DNA of 64,000 nucleotides from Colwellia sp. Arc7-635 (GTDB taxonomy: Bacteria; Pseudomonadota; Gammaproteobacteria; Enterobacterales; Alteromonadaceae): NCBI RefSeq assembly GCF_003971255.1, contig NZ_CP034660.1:2666001-2730000 (forward strand), given 5' to 3'. Below, one piece after another: positions 1-8,632 of the stretch; the stretch's first letter is position 1, and each line of letters begins with the position of its first letter. Under the pieces are notes generated by a model. The model was given only the letters and a program-made list of their open reading frames with translations. It searched no databases and was not told where the DNA came from. The translations under genes and the position numbers were made by a program.

Positions 1-1
1 A

Positions 2-889
2 GAAAACTTTAACTCGCTATGGCAAATGTACGCCAAAACCGATAATGAAAAAGGCGCGCCAATGGCTCGTTGGTTAGAGCAAGTTGAAGGTAAGCGCAGT
101 GACTATCTTATTAGTGGCTCGCCAATTGAAGTCGGTTTTACTCTCGAAGACATGCTTTGGTCTAAATGTGAAGGTGCGGTGCTATGTTCAGCCACTATTT
201 TGGCATTGAACTCTTTTGAGCATTTTCGTCGACAAGCCGGTTTAAGAACCGATGACGGTAGCCAATATCAAAAAGTTGACTCACCTTTTGATTATCAAAA
301 CAATGCGCAGCTTATTGTACCTAAAATGCAATACGAGCCTAGCGCCGATCAGTTCACCGATGAATTAATTGCAAAGTTACCCGAGCAAATAAAACGCGGT
401 AAAGCCACCCTAGTGCTATTTTCATCCTACTGGCAAATGGATAAAGTGGTTACTGCTCTACGCGAAAAAACCGAACTGAGCATTTTGGTACAAGGTGAAC
501 AATCTAGACAAAAAATTATCGAAACCCACAAAGCACTTTGTGACAAAAAAGAAGACAGTATTATTTTTGGTACGCAAAGTTTTTCTGAAGGTTTAGATTT
601 ACCAGGCGACTACCTCACCAATGTTATTATCACTAAATTGCCTTTTTCAGTACCATCATCGCCAGTTGAAGAAGCACAAGCAGAGTATATTACGGCAAAA
701 GGTGGTAACCCATTTATGTCTATTTCAGTGCCTGAAACCTCGAAAAAACTGATCCAAGCGACGGGTCGCTTATTGAGAAATGAAAAAGATTACGGCGTGA
801 TCACCTTAATGGATAGGCGCGTGGTTAATAAGCGTTACGGAAAAGATTTATTGAACTCTCTGCCACCATTTAAACGCATCATTGAATAA
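2..889 (+). CDS. dinG: ATP-dependent DNA helicase DinG, C-terminal part
   Basis: This is the 3' part of a superfamily 2 (XPD/DinG type) DNA helicase; the reading frame is already open at the first base, so the N-terminus lies outside the window. The visible part is the second helicase domain: the motif GTQSFSEGLDLPGD and the motif VI region QATGRLLRNEKDYG followed by the typical C-terminal LPPFKRIIE. DinG unwinds DNA and R-loops with 5'-3' polarity and belongs to the damage response. No operon partner follows, since the next gene is on the other strand. An alternative would be the paralogue YoaA, but the C-terminal sequence fits DinG better. Confidence 0.9.
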   Translation, partial: ENFNSLWQMYAKTDNEKGAPMARWLEQVEGKRSDYLISGSPIEVGFTLEDMLWSKCEGAVLCSATILALNSFEHFRRQAGLRTDDGSQYQKVDSPFDYQNNAQLIVPKMQYEPSADQFTDELIAKLPEQIKRGKATLVLFSSYWQMDKVVTALREKTELSILVQGEQSRQKIIETHKALCDKKEDSIIFGTQSFSEGLDLPGDYLTNVIITKLPFSVPSSPVEEAQAEYITAKGGNPFMSISVPETSKKLIQATGRLLRNEKDYGVITLMDRRVVNKRYGKDLLNSLPPFKRIIE

Positions 890-994
890 ATTTTTACCTC
901 GATCACTTGAGGTAACGCTAACGACGGTGTAATGGTTACTTGATGACTATGAGTCAATCAGTCAATCAGTCAAAGCGAGCTTTACTCATGAGTT

Positions 995-1369
995 TTACCT
1001 GTGTTGATCGATAAGAATGACATTGCCATCAGGGTCGGTAAATGAAAAACTTGCTGGCCCTTGCTCACCTTCTACATTTTTATTGTTAACGTCAATTCCT
1101 TGCTGCTCAAGCTTTGTCAGTAATTTTCTAATATCAGTGAAATTTTCAAGTTGTTGAGAATTTTGGTCCCAACCAGGGTTAAAGGTTAATATATTTCCTT
1201 CAAACATACCTTGGAAAAGGCCAATATTAGTGTCACCATTTTTCATCATCAAATAATGCTGCGACATTTCCCCCGCAAAAACACTAAAGCCTAGTTTTTG
1301 ATAAAAGTTGCGAGAAGCTTCTAGGTCTTTTACTGCTAAACTCATTGAAAAACAATCTAATTTCATCAT
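995..1369 (-). CDS. VOC (glyoxalase/bleomycin resistance fold) family protein
   Basis: A 124-residue single-module vicinal oxygen chelate protein. It opens with the beta-strand and helix pattern SMSLAVKDLEASRNFYQKLG and closes with FTDPDGNVILIDQHR, both typical of glyoxalase-like proteins of unknown substrate. The frame is open further upstream to 1426, but the ATG at 1369 has AGGA five bases before it on the minus strand, so that start is preferred. Families of this kind include lyases, dioxygenases and antibiotic-binding proteins; the substrate cannot be told from the sequence. It stands alone between the convergent dinG and a divergent membrane protein gene. Confidence 0.8.
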   Translation of the reverse strand: MMKLDCFSMSLAVKDLEASRNFYQKLGFSVFAGEMSQHYLMMKNGDTNIGLFQGMFEGNILTFNPGWDQNSQQLENFTDIRKLLTKLEQQGIDVNNKNVEGEQGPASFSFTDPDGNVILIDQHR

Positions 1370-1803
1370 TATGTTCCTAAAGGTAGCGGATATATCAGAT
1401 AGCGGTGTCATCAACTTCATTAACAATTCACGCCGAATAAAGTGAATGTAACCAAAAGAGCAATACTCAACTTTTTTTGGCTAGTTAGCGTTAAATAATA
1501 GTCGACATAACTAAATAAAAATCAAATAAAAAATTAAATAAAAAATAAAAAAACAAAAATTATTCCTCTACTCCAATCCAGCGAACTTATCTCCAAAGCC
1601 TAAACTCTGGTTAAGGCGCGTCACTTAAATCAAAGCAATGACAATAAAAATAGTCGGTTATAAAATTGTAATGACATTTAAAAGGCAAAAAAGTTATTCA
1701 GTACTCTGGCGACATAACAAATTTTTAAATACTGAAATTTAACTTTGATTACTCGGTCTCATAACTTAGTTACCAAAACTTTATATTTAATTCAGGAATT
1801 TTT
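1370..1803. other. Intergenic region, AT-rich
   Basis: This gap separates divergent genes and so should hold both promoters. The middle (about 1500-1560) is a run of A-rich AAATAAAAA-type words. No open frame, hairpin or recognisable operator was found. The gene at 1804 has AGGA ending six bases before its ATG. Confidence 0.4.
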
Positions 1804-2229
1804 ATGTCAAGCACAGCTACTCTCGAAAACAAAAATCTAGAAAACAATCTGCAATGGTCATTACTTTTATTACGTGTCGGTGTGTTTATCGTTATGTTTT
1901 TCTGGACACTAGATAAGTTTGTTAACCCTGGTCATAGTATTAGAATTTTCGAACATTTTTATAATATCAGTGGCTTTAGTGAAATGATTGCTTATGTCTT
2001 AGGCGCGCTACAATTGGTTTTAGTGATGGCATTCTTATTCGGTATTAAAAAGCGCATTACTTACGGTTTAATTTTTCTGATGCATGCTGGTTCAACATTC
2101 TCAGCTTACGCGCAATATTTTGACGCTTTCAATAATTTATTATTCTTTGCTGCATGGCCAATGTTGGCAGCTTGTGCCGCATTATATTTACTACGTGATG
2201 CAGATACTAAATTTACATTAGGTAAATAG
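1804..2229 (+). CDS. DoxX-like small integral membrane protein
   Basis: A 141-residue protein with four predicted membrane segments (about residues 19-37, 60-80, 84-103 and 108-128). The pattern LLLLRVGVFIVMFFWTLDKF near the start, a short periplasmic loop and a compact four-helix layout resemble DoxX/DoxX-like proteins, a broad family of uncharacterised four-helix membrane proteins, some linked to thiosulfate or redox metabolism. An AGGA box lies just upstream of the ATG. The gene appears to be monocistronic, with a hairpin about 190 bases after its stop. Function is not known; family assignment is from overall pattern. Confidence 0.65.
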   Translation: MSSTATLENKNLENNLQWSLLLLRVGVFIVMFFWTLDKFVNPGHSIRIFEHFYNISGFSEMIAYVLGALQLVLVMAFLFGIKKRITYGLIFLMHAGSTFSAYAQYFDAFNNLLFFAAWPMLAACAALYLLRDADTKFTLGK

Positions 2230-2418
2230 TTTACGGTTTGCCCAGAATATACTGCAATGCTTCAATCATTTAACATTTGAGCATATATTTTTAGCATCAT
2301 TATATTGTGTTAGGTAATGCTCAACGAGATTTAGTGATACTCATTGAAGCTATTTAAAGCTTAACGAGCTTATTTCATTTTTATTTTGGGTAAACAACAA
2401 ATTAGAAGCTTAAATATT

Positions 2419-2446
2419 AAAGCCAAGGTAGAGAGCCTTGGCTTTT
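2419..2446 (+). terminator. Rho-independent terminator
   Basis: Stem AAAGCCAAGG / CCTTGGCTTT with a seven-base loop, followed by TTAT. It lies between the DoxX-like gene and the convergent pdsO and could serve either strand. Confidence 0.65.
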
Positions 2447-2573
2447 ATATTATTTCAACTTCTATTCTACTTTCTATCTTGACAACGTTAACGGTTGGGA
2501 ACAGCTAACAGTTTTCTTACAACGCCTTTCACCAATTGAATGACTGAATATATTGACCTTTACTCGCTCAACG

Positions 2574-3385
2574 TTAGAAGTTCTTCGCAGTTTGCGATTC
2601 AGCTTGGTTAGACACTTCATTCGACATTGCCGTATTTTTCAACTTGATCACAACACGACGGTCATAAAAGCTCACTTCTTTATCTGTTGATGCAACAACG
2701 CTTTCTTGTTCACCAAAAGCGAATAAATGAATACGGTCAGCTTTTACCCCTTGGTCAATCAACGCATTTTTGACGGCATTGATACGTGCTAATGACAGTG
2801 CTTGGTTCAGTGCTTCACTGCCTTGTTTATCGGTATAACCAGAAAGATCTACACTCAAATTTGGCGATTGCTGAACAATACTCGCTAAGCTAGCAATTTG
2901 TTCTTCATAATGTGATTTTATCTCGCTTGACCCTGTAGAGAATTGCAAGCTCATCAATAAGTTTTGTGCTTGTAATAAGCCCGTTGCTTGATAATTTTGC
3001 TCCAAGGCAAGCAGTTCCATTTTATAGCGTTGCTCAGACTGCTCTATTTTCGATTGATAACGTGCCAATGCCAGTTCATTATTTTGCTTCTCTTTTATAT
3101 AAGCCGTTGATAAGTTTTCAACTTCATCTTCGGCGTTCATATTTTTTGCAATAAGATTACCCGCAACACCGGTAATAAAGGCCCCACCGGACCACCAAAA
3201 ATAGCTCCGATGATCATACCTGTGCCCAAACCTATTTCTTCTTTTAATTGCGCGTCATTTTCTTTCGCTATGCGCTCTTGTACGGCTTTTTCTTTCGCTA
3301 TATTTTCATAACTGCCAGCAAAAACAGGACTTACAGCTAATGATGATATTAGCGCTGCACAAAAGATTTTTTTGACTGAACCCAT
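2574..3385 (-). pseudogene. pdsO: Sortase-associated OmpA family protein PdsO, frameshifted
   Basis: Two overlapping frames together make one protein. The first frame (from 3385; the frame is open from 3475) gives a signal peptide (MGSVKKIFCAALISSLAVSP), a short charged segment and a Gly-rich hydrophobic stretch ending IIGAIFGGPVG. The second frame continues exactly as AFITGVAGNLIAKNMNAEDE, a coiled coil, then an OmpA-type peptidoglycan-binding domain (DLSGYTDKQGSEALNQALS, DRRVVIKL). The frames join at a run of four Gs near 3183-3188; one extra G would restore reading. Signal peptide, Gly zipper and OmpA domain next to pdsR/pdsS fit PdsO of the proteobacterial dedicated sortase system. As read, it yields only a truncated product, unless the missing base is a sequencing error or ribosomes slip there. 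Confidence 0.75.
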
Positions 3386-3791
3386 TATTGCAACCCGTCT
3401 ATTATTAATCGTGGTTACTTGCGTGGCGTTCGATTGGTTTGTCGTTAATGGGTTTACTATTAATTGAGTGTTCATATTGATGCCTCTGCTACATTGTCTT
3501 GTTGATAAAATGGCTAACTAATCACTTAATCAGCATGTTTGTTTTGATGACGTTATTTAACCGCAACAAAACGACCACTTAAGGGTGCAAAAATGGCAAT
3601 TCAATGAGCAAATGTGGCAACATTATGGCAATTGCAATAATTAGCAGCATCATGATGATTTATTCGATATTATTTACCCGGTTATATCTTTATACCCGCT
3701 TCACTTCAAAATGCAGGTTTGAGCAAGTAGAACGGGGATATATTCACACGCAACTGCACACTCATATACATAAAATGGATAAATAATAACA
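3386..3791. other. Intergenic region between pdsO and pdsR
   Basis: This divergent gap should hold promoters for pdsO and for pdsR-pdsS. A 60-codon frame at 3604-3786 has no family resemblance and no ribosome binding site, and is not called. No clear operator was found. Confidence 0.35.
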
Positions 3792-4508
3792 ATGTCGAAA
3801 CGGATCGCTATTGTCGAAGATGATGCCGCCATCAGAGAAAACTACGCTGATGTGCTACGTATGCAAGGCTACCAAGTACAAACCTACGGTAATAAAGCAA
3901 GCGCTATGCAAGCGTTTAACTTACGTTTACCCCATTTAGCGATTTTAGACATTGGTCTTGAACACGAATATGACGCTGGTTTTGAGTTATGCCAATGGCT
4001 GCGCTCCATGTCGACCACCCTGCCGATCATATTTTTAACCGCGCGTGACAGTGAGGTTGATACTGTATCAGGCTTGCGTATTGGTGCTGATGACTACCTG
4101 ACCAAAGATATTAGTTTGCCGCACTTAGCTGCGCGTATTTCTGCCTTATTTCGTCGCCAAGACGCCTTAGGTAAACCCCAACAAGCGGATCACATGCTAA
4201 CCATTGGCCCTTTGACGGTTGATAGCCAACGCATGACCATTGAATGGTTAAACCAACATGTCGATTTAACCATTACTGAGTTTTGGATGTTATACGCACT
4301 CGCCAAACATCCGGGGCACGTAAAAAACCGCAGTCAATTAATGCAAGACTCAAAAATATATGTTGATGATTCAACAATTACCTCGCATATCAAACGCATA
4401 CGTAAGAAGTTTGTTCATATTGATAGCAGCTTTAATTGCATTGAAACCGTTTACGGGATGGGGTATCGCTGGAATCAAAGTGCGAGTGATAGCAGCGCAG
4501 CGAGTTAA
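3792..4508 (+). CDS. pdsR: Dedicated sortase system response regulator PdsR
   Basis: A 238-residue OmpR/PhoB-type response regulator. The receiver domain (residues 1-120) has the acidic pair in IVEDDAA, the phosphoacceptor Asp53 in LAILDIGLE, the switch Thr in FLTARDSEVDT and the conserved Lys in DDYLTKDIS. A winged-helix DNA-binding domain fills residues 135-230 (LTITEFWMLYAL, VYGMGYRW). The sequence matches the proteobacterial dedicated sortase regulator group. The kinase gene follows in the same direction about 200 bases on, and pdsO lies divergently upstream. It probably regulates the sortase locus, but no sortase gene is present next to it here. Confidence 0.85.
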   Translation: MSKRIAIVEDDAAIRENYADVLRMQGYQVQTYGNKASAMQAFNLRLPHLAILDIGLEHEYDAGFELCQWLRSMSTTLPIIFLTARDSEVDTVSGLRIGADDYLTKDISLPHLAARISALFRRQDALGKPQQADHMLTIGPLTVDSQRMTIEWLNQHVDLTITEFWMLYALAKHPGHVKNRSQLMQDSKIYVDDSTITSHIKRIRKKFVHIDSSFNCIETVYGMGYRWNQSASDSSAAS

Positions 4509-4709
4509 CAGTGACCTTTGTTAAATAGCCCTAGCAGTTAAGCAATGATGCAAGTTAAAGCAGTAATGACAGTTAAGCTGTGTTAGTAATTCAAATATTG
4601 GTAGTTAACATGCTGGTAGTTTAAATGCTGGTAGTGAAATGTTAACAATTAAACCGTGAGAGTAGTAAAGCAACAATGGCAATTAAACAGCAATGGTAAA
4701 TAAACAATA

Positions 4710-6914
4710 ATGGCAATGAAGTGGCGTTTCGGCTTAAGAAGTAAGCTGTTTTTATTATCAGGATTTTTATTCACCATTCCATGGTTTGGTTATCAGTATG
4801 TCTGGGAAATGGAAAAATACCTGAGATATGGTCAAGAGCAAACCATTATAGGCACCGCCAGAGCCCTCGCTACCGCGATGCATGAACGCGCTAACCTTTT
4901 TAATAATCAAGCGAGCTTTTTACCCAGTGTCGAAAAAGGTAAAGACCTCTACAGTTATGGCCTATCAGCGCCCATTCAGCTTGATGGTCTAAATAATGAT
5001 TGGCCTGATTTTGCCAATAAAGCGCATTTTTATCAGCAAAATAATCAACTTTATCGCCAGTTAACGCCTGAGCAATTATCCATTAACTTTACCGCTGCGG
5101 TTGGCACCTACGGCAAATATTTATATTTATACTTTTCAGTGATTGACGACAAAGTCATTTATCGCGATATCAATGCTCGTAGCATCATTAACAATGACCA
5201 CCTAGAGCTCGCCTTTATTAATCCACAAGGTATTTTTAGTCGTTTTATCATCAGTAATAAAACCACAGGCTGGATAGACGCTTATCGCATTACCGATGTT
5301 AAAGACGACATTCCTGTGCCCGCGCGGCAAATACAAGGCCATTGGCGTGATACTGCACAAGGCTACAATGTTGAAGTGCGCGTGCCACTGACTGAATTTA
5401 ACGACAACATCGCTTTTGCCGTGCACGATGTTGATAGCCCATTAGGTAATATTGAAGCGTCACTTGGCTCGGCAGACCCAAGCTCTGCTGAAACTTTAGG
5501 CACTATTTTAGTACCCTCGCCAGAAATAGAACGCATTGTTAAAGGCATGAGCTATACCAACTCGAGCATTTGGGTTGTTGACCAACATCATCGCGTATTA
5601 GCAACTACAGGCAATATAAAACAAGCCAGTGGTGTGTGGAACAAACGTGTTAATCTCAACAACGAGCGTAACGAAAATACCGAAGATAATGTTGTCGTCA
5701 AATACTGGCACACCTTTGAAGCCAATTTCTTAAAACCGTTATATGACAGAATGATCACGCAACCGCCACGTAACTTCATCGACCAACTTTATGACTCAGA
5801 AAACCTCACCGGCAAACATATCGAAAGTGCTTTAGCCGGCGAGCCGATGTCGCAATGGCGTTTAAGTACAGATAAACAAGCCGTTGTGCTATCCGCCGCT
5901 TATCCAATATTTATTGATGAACACGTTAAAGGCGCGGTAATAGTCGAAGAAACCACCAATGGCATTCGTACCTTAAGAAACCAAGCCTTAGAGAAACTTT
6001 TTAGCTCTATTCTCGCCATTATGTTACTGGGTGCATTAGCTTTTTTTCTGTTTGCTTCACGTATTTCAAACCGCATTAGAACTTTAAGTAATCAAGCAGA
6101 AATGGCGATTGACGAACACGGACGTATTAATGGCAACGTTGATACCTCAACCACCAATGATGAAATTGGTGACTTGTCACGCAGCTTTTCAACCGCCGTT
6201 AATCGCCTTGGGCAATATAATCATTACCTAGAAAATATGTCGTCAAGGTTATCGCATGAATTACGTACGCCAATTGCCGTGGTACGCACCTCATTAGAAA
6301 CCCTAGCCATGCAACAACAAAGCATGAGTACATCGTCATCATCCCATGAAAATCCTTACCTATTGCGCGCCCAACATGGCATAGAACGCTTAAGCTTAAT
6401 TTTAACCAACATGAACGAAGCAACCCGAATAGAACAAATGCTGCAAAATACCGATAGCAGCCCATTCGATTTAGGCCCAGTATTTAATGGCTGCATGCAA
6501 GGTTATCGCTTGATCTACCCTAAAATAGACGTTGCTTTTCAGGAGCTAACAACAGAAACCTTCCGCGTTCAAGGCTCTCCTGAGCATATTGCTCAACTAC
6601 TAGATAAAGTTATTGCTAATGCCGTAGAGTTTTCTGACGACGATAAAGTCACCATCAACGTCGACAATGACCAGCACCATGTCACATTAACCATCAGTAA
6701 TAACGGAGAGTTGTTACCCGAGCAAATGAGTGAACAACTCTTCGATTCAATGGTATCAATCAGGAAAAAGCATAACAACGAACAGCCACATTTAGGTTTA
6801 GGCTTATATATTGCCCGCTTAATTTGCCAGTTTCATGGCGGCACAATAAAAGCCATCAACAAGAAAAACAATCACGGTGTTGATGTCATCATCAAGTTAC
6901 CGTTAATGAGATAA
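4710..6914 (+). CDS. pdsS: Dedicated sortase system histidine kinase PdsS
   Basis: A 734-residue membrane sensor kinase. One membrane segment lies at about residues 12-28, followed by a long extracytoplasmic region of about 400 residues, and a second at about 430-450. Then come a HAMP-like linker, the dimerisation box SRLSHELRTPIAVVRTSLE with phosphoacceptor His516, and an ATPase domain with an N box (NAVEFSDDDK) and a G box (LGLGLYIARLI). The large periplasmic sensor and the pairing with pdsR identify the dedicated sortase kinase. The start is uncertain: ATGs at 4710 and 4716 both lack a good ribosome binding site. The leader 4509-4709 contains imperfect GGTAGTTAA and AATGGCAA-like repeats. 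A heptamer tandem repeat lies right after the stop. Confidence 0.85.
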   Translation: MAMKWRFGLRSKLFLLSGFLFTIPWFGYQYVWEMEKYLRYGQEQTIIGTARALATAMHERANLFNNQASFLPSVEKGKDLYSYGLSAPIQLDGLNNDWPDFANKAHFYQQNNQLYRQLTPEQLSINFTAAVGTYGKYLYLYFSVIDDKVIYRDINARSIINNDHLELAFINPQGIFSRFIISNKTTGWIDAYRITDVKDDIPVPARQIQGHWRDTAQGYNVEVRVPLTEFNDNIAFAVHDVDSPLGNIEASLGSADPSSAETLGTILVPSPEIERIVKGMSYTNSSIWVVDQHHRVLATTGNIKQASGVWNKRVNLNNERNENTEDNVVVKYWHTFEANFLKPLYDRMITQPPRNFIDQLYDSENLTGKHIESALAGEPMSQWRLSTDKQAVVLSAAYPIFIDEHVKGAVIVEETTNGIRTLRNQALEKLFSSILAIMLLGALAFFLFASRISNRIRTLSNQAEMAIDEHGRINGNVDTSTTNDEIGDLSRSFSTAVNRLGQYNHYLENMSSRLSHELRTPIAVVRTSLETLAMQQQSMSTSSSSHENPYLLRAQHGIERLSLILTNMNEATRIEQMLQNTDSSPFDLGPVFNGCMQGYRLIYPKIDVAFQELTTETFRVQGSPEHIAQLLDKVIANAVEFSDDDKVTINVDNDQHHVTLTISNNGELLPEQMSEQLFDSMVSIRKKHNNEQPHLGLGLYIARLICQFHGGTIKAINKKNNHGVDVIIKLPLMR

Positions 6915-6930
6915 AAGTTTAATAGATGAC

Positions 6931-6970
6931 TTAGTGATTAGTGATTAGTGATTAGTGATTAGTGATTAGT
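6931..6970. repeat. Heptamer tandem repeat (TTAGTGA, about 5.5 copies)
   Basis: Five perfect and one partial copy of TTAGTGA begin 17 bases after the pdsS stop codon. Two other 7-base tandem arrays lie at 62952-63074. It is non-coding. Confidence 0.9.
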
Positions 6971-7413
6971 TTTATAGCAATAACTTCAAAGCCCTATCGT
7001 TGACTTTAGGGGCAATTCTTTTGCTCTTTATTTTTCATCGACAGTTTTTCCATGGATAACTTTTTCTCTTGCATGGTTAGCTGACCAAGAGATATCGTAA
7101 AACTTGCCAGGTCTTCCATCATAGTTTTTAACGTAGCGTCTAACCACATTGTTTCTTTAATGTGCGAGAGAAATTCTGATTTAATGATTCTTCCTTAATA
7201 ACTAGATGAGTACTGTTTATTTATACAGCACACCCATGTTTCCCGCTTTTTTGTAGAAAGGCAGATTAAATCTGCCTTTCTACAATTGATTATTCAGTAC
7301 TTAACAATAACGTATTGAATAATAATATTAAGCTATGTATATTGATTTGAATAAATATTCATAAGTAGGATACTCCTGCTGTGGAAAGGCGGAAATTTTC
7401 CGTCTAATAAGCT
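6971..7413. other. Intergenic region before the cassette array
   Basis: No convincing gene. A minus-strand frame of about 47 codons (from an ATG near 7153 down to about 7010) lacks a family resemblance. The segment includes the perfect palindrome at 7251-7285 and, at 7391-7413, a small GGAAATTTTCC symmetric element just before the first cassette boundary at 7414. If an integrase gene and its attI site once stood here, the integrase is gone; no integrase frame is visible. Confidence 0.4.
7251..7285. repeat. Perfect 17-bp inverted repeat
   Basis: Two perfectly complementary 17-base arms, TTGTAGAAAGGCAGATT and its reverse complement, are separated by one base. No T-run follows on either strand, so it is not a normal terminator. 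A cruciform or a protein-binding palindrome is possible. Confidence 0.8.
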
Positions 7414-7432
7414 GTTAGGTGTATTCGAGAAT

Positions 7433-7762
7433 ATGACGGAAGCTGATAGGGAAATTGTTCAAATTCTAAAGGAACTGTTTCGTTCAAAAAAGAACCAGTT
7501 AGTTGACCCTGACGATCTTCTTCAAGATAAAATGGTCAAATCAATAATTTATTCAGCCCTTTTTTGTATCATTGCATTAGTCCCTATAAAAGTACTTGGG
7601 AGTATTGAAAGTACTAAAGTCGATGGCTTTCTCTCCGGTGTAATTGGGGTGGCATTTACTGTTCTTTTTATTCACCTCAATATAAAATCAAAAAACCCGA
7701 GCTTTATACTGTATGTTTTAACTTGGTTATCGTTAATGGTAAGTTTATGGCTTGCGAGTTAA
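7433..7762 (+). CDS. Cassette-borne small membrane protein
   Basis: A 109-residue protein encoded in the first gene cassette. It has a charged N-terminal segment (residues 1-40) and three hydrophobic segments (about 42-60, 66-84 and 88-106). No family is recognised. It fills its cassette as expected: the cassette starts with TTAGGTGTATT at 7415, the stop codon is at 7760-7762, and the attC begins five bases later. The start of the cassette and the end before the attC are complementary over 12 bases (GTTAGGTGTATT against AATACACCTAAC). This proves that gene and attC travelled together. Confidence 0.7.
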   Translation: MTEADREIVQILKELFRSKKNQLVDPDDLLQDKMVKSIIYSALFCIIALVPIKVLGSIESTKVDGFLSGVIGVAFTVLFIHLNIKSKNPSFILYVLTWLSLMVSLWLAS

Positions 7763-7766
7763 ATAC

Positions 7767-7864
7767 ACCTAACAAGCTAATTAATAAGGACAAAAAACAG
7801 TTGGCTGTTTTCGTTCCTCAACATTTTAGCCAACAATTTTTTGCCCATTATTAGGGCGTTAGTT
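7767..7864 (+). other. attC recombination site 1
   Basis: Outer core sites are ACCTAAC at 7767 and GTTAGTT at 7858-7864. The centre is an imperfect palindrome in which AAAAAACAGTTGGCT pairs with AGCCAACAATTTTTT. Length is 98 bases, as expected for attC. The core is about identical to attC2. The insertion point of the next cassette lies after G7858. Confidence 0.88.
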
Positions 7865-8242
7865 GCCGCAACTTGTTCGAGTAAAATTAGTTTAATCGTG
7901 CGGTATTTTACATCAAAGGATTGGTGTTTGTTTCCTTCCTTTTTTGTGTCTACTTTCAATTTACTCGTTGGCTTTAGTGTTTTTGTTAACACAGTTTTCG
8001 CCTAATTTTTGTTGGTAAATATAATCAGTGAATTCGTAAACGGCTCAAAGTTAACTTTCGGTGGCTAAGTTGCGGTGGTGTTTTTAAATACTCACTTCCA
8101 TCAATTGATTTCTAGTGTTATTGGTGAGTTAAATGTGTTTAACTATCAACAACTAACAAGGCATTAAAGAAGGACAAAAAACAGTTGGCTGTTTTCGTTC
8201 CTCAACATTTTAGCCAACTATTTTTTGCCTGTTAACAGGGCG
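7859..8242 (+). other. ORF-less gene cassette (cassette 2)
   Basis: The unit runs from the TTAGTTG at 7859 to G8242. Its start (GTTAGTTG) is complementary to CAACTAAC at 8150-8157, so it is a complete cassette, but no forward frame longer than about 20 codons is present. A 71-codon minus-strand frame overlaps attC1 and is unlikely to be a gene. It may carry a promoter, a small RNA or a very short peptide. Confidence 0.75.
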
Positions 8243-8248
8243 TTAGCT
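8151..8248 (+). other. attC recombination site 2
   Basis: Core sites AACTAAC (8151-8157) and GTTAGCT (8242-8248). The inner stem AACAGTTGGCT / AGCCAACT and the loop match attC1 almost base for base. Length is 98 bases. Confidence 0.88.
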
Positions 8249-8315
8249 ATCAGTGTTACCCATAATTAGTGGACACCTTCTATAGTTAGATTTATATCTA
8301 GCATTGAGGTGATAC

Positions 8316-8624
8316 ATGACTAAGAAACAAACCCAAGCTTATACCGAAGAATTCCGAAAAGAAGCGGTTCGACGAGCCGAACAAAAAGGTAATACCGCTG
8401 CCTCAGTTGGTAGAGAGTTAGGTATCAGTGCTCAACAAATCTATAACTGGCGTCGCCAGTTCAATCGCCTTTCAGATAAACAATTCAACTCACTTCAGGG
8501 CGTCGATTACTCTAAAAAAGAGTCTGAAGAAATGCGTAAATTAAAGCGTAAGGTGCATAATCTAGAGGAAGAGAACGAGTTTCTAAAAAAGGCTACTGCG
8601 TACTTTGCGAAGCACCAAGAGTAA
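8316..8624 (+). CDS. IS3-family transposase OrfA (helix-turn-helix protein)
   Basis: A 102-residue DNA-binding subunit: an N-terminal helix-turn-helix (EEFRKEAVRRAEQ, VGRELGISAQQIYNWRRQF) and a C-terminal leucine-zipper-like helix (LKRKVHNLEEENEFLKKA). GAGGTG lies upstream of its ATG. Near its 3' end the heptamer A AAA AAG (8585-8591) is in the right phase for -1 frameshifting into OrfB, so the active transposase is probably an OrfAB fusion. OrfA alone usually acts as a regulator of transposition. Confidence 0.9.
   Translation: MTKKQTQAYTEEFRKEAVRRAEQKGNTAASVGRELGISAQQIYNWRRQFNRLSDKQFNSLQGVDYSKKESEEMRKLKRKVHNLEEENEFLKKATAYFAKHQE
8585..8591 (+). promoter_or_regulatory. Programmed -1 frameshift heptamer A_AAA_AAG
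   Basis: The slippery heptamer is read A AAA AAG in the OrfA frame. The OrfB frame is -1 and stays open from here to 9478. This is the usual signal in IS3-family elements. Confidence 0.75.
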
Positions 8625-8632
8625 AGTACGCC

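Noticed and set aside
3604-3786. 60-codon frame upstream of pdsR
   Set aside because: No ribosome binding site or family; it is more likely leader sequence.
7010-7153. Short minus-strand frame before the cassette array, possible integrase remnant
   Set aside because: The translation has no tyrosine recombinase motifs and no recognisable similarity.
7777-7992. 71-codon minus-strand frame in cassette 2
   Set aside because: It ends inside attC1, has no recognisable family and runs against the cassette orientation.
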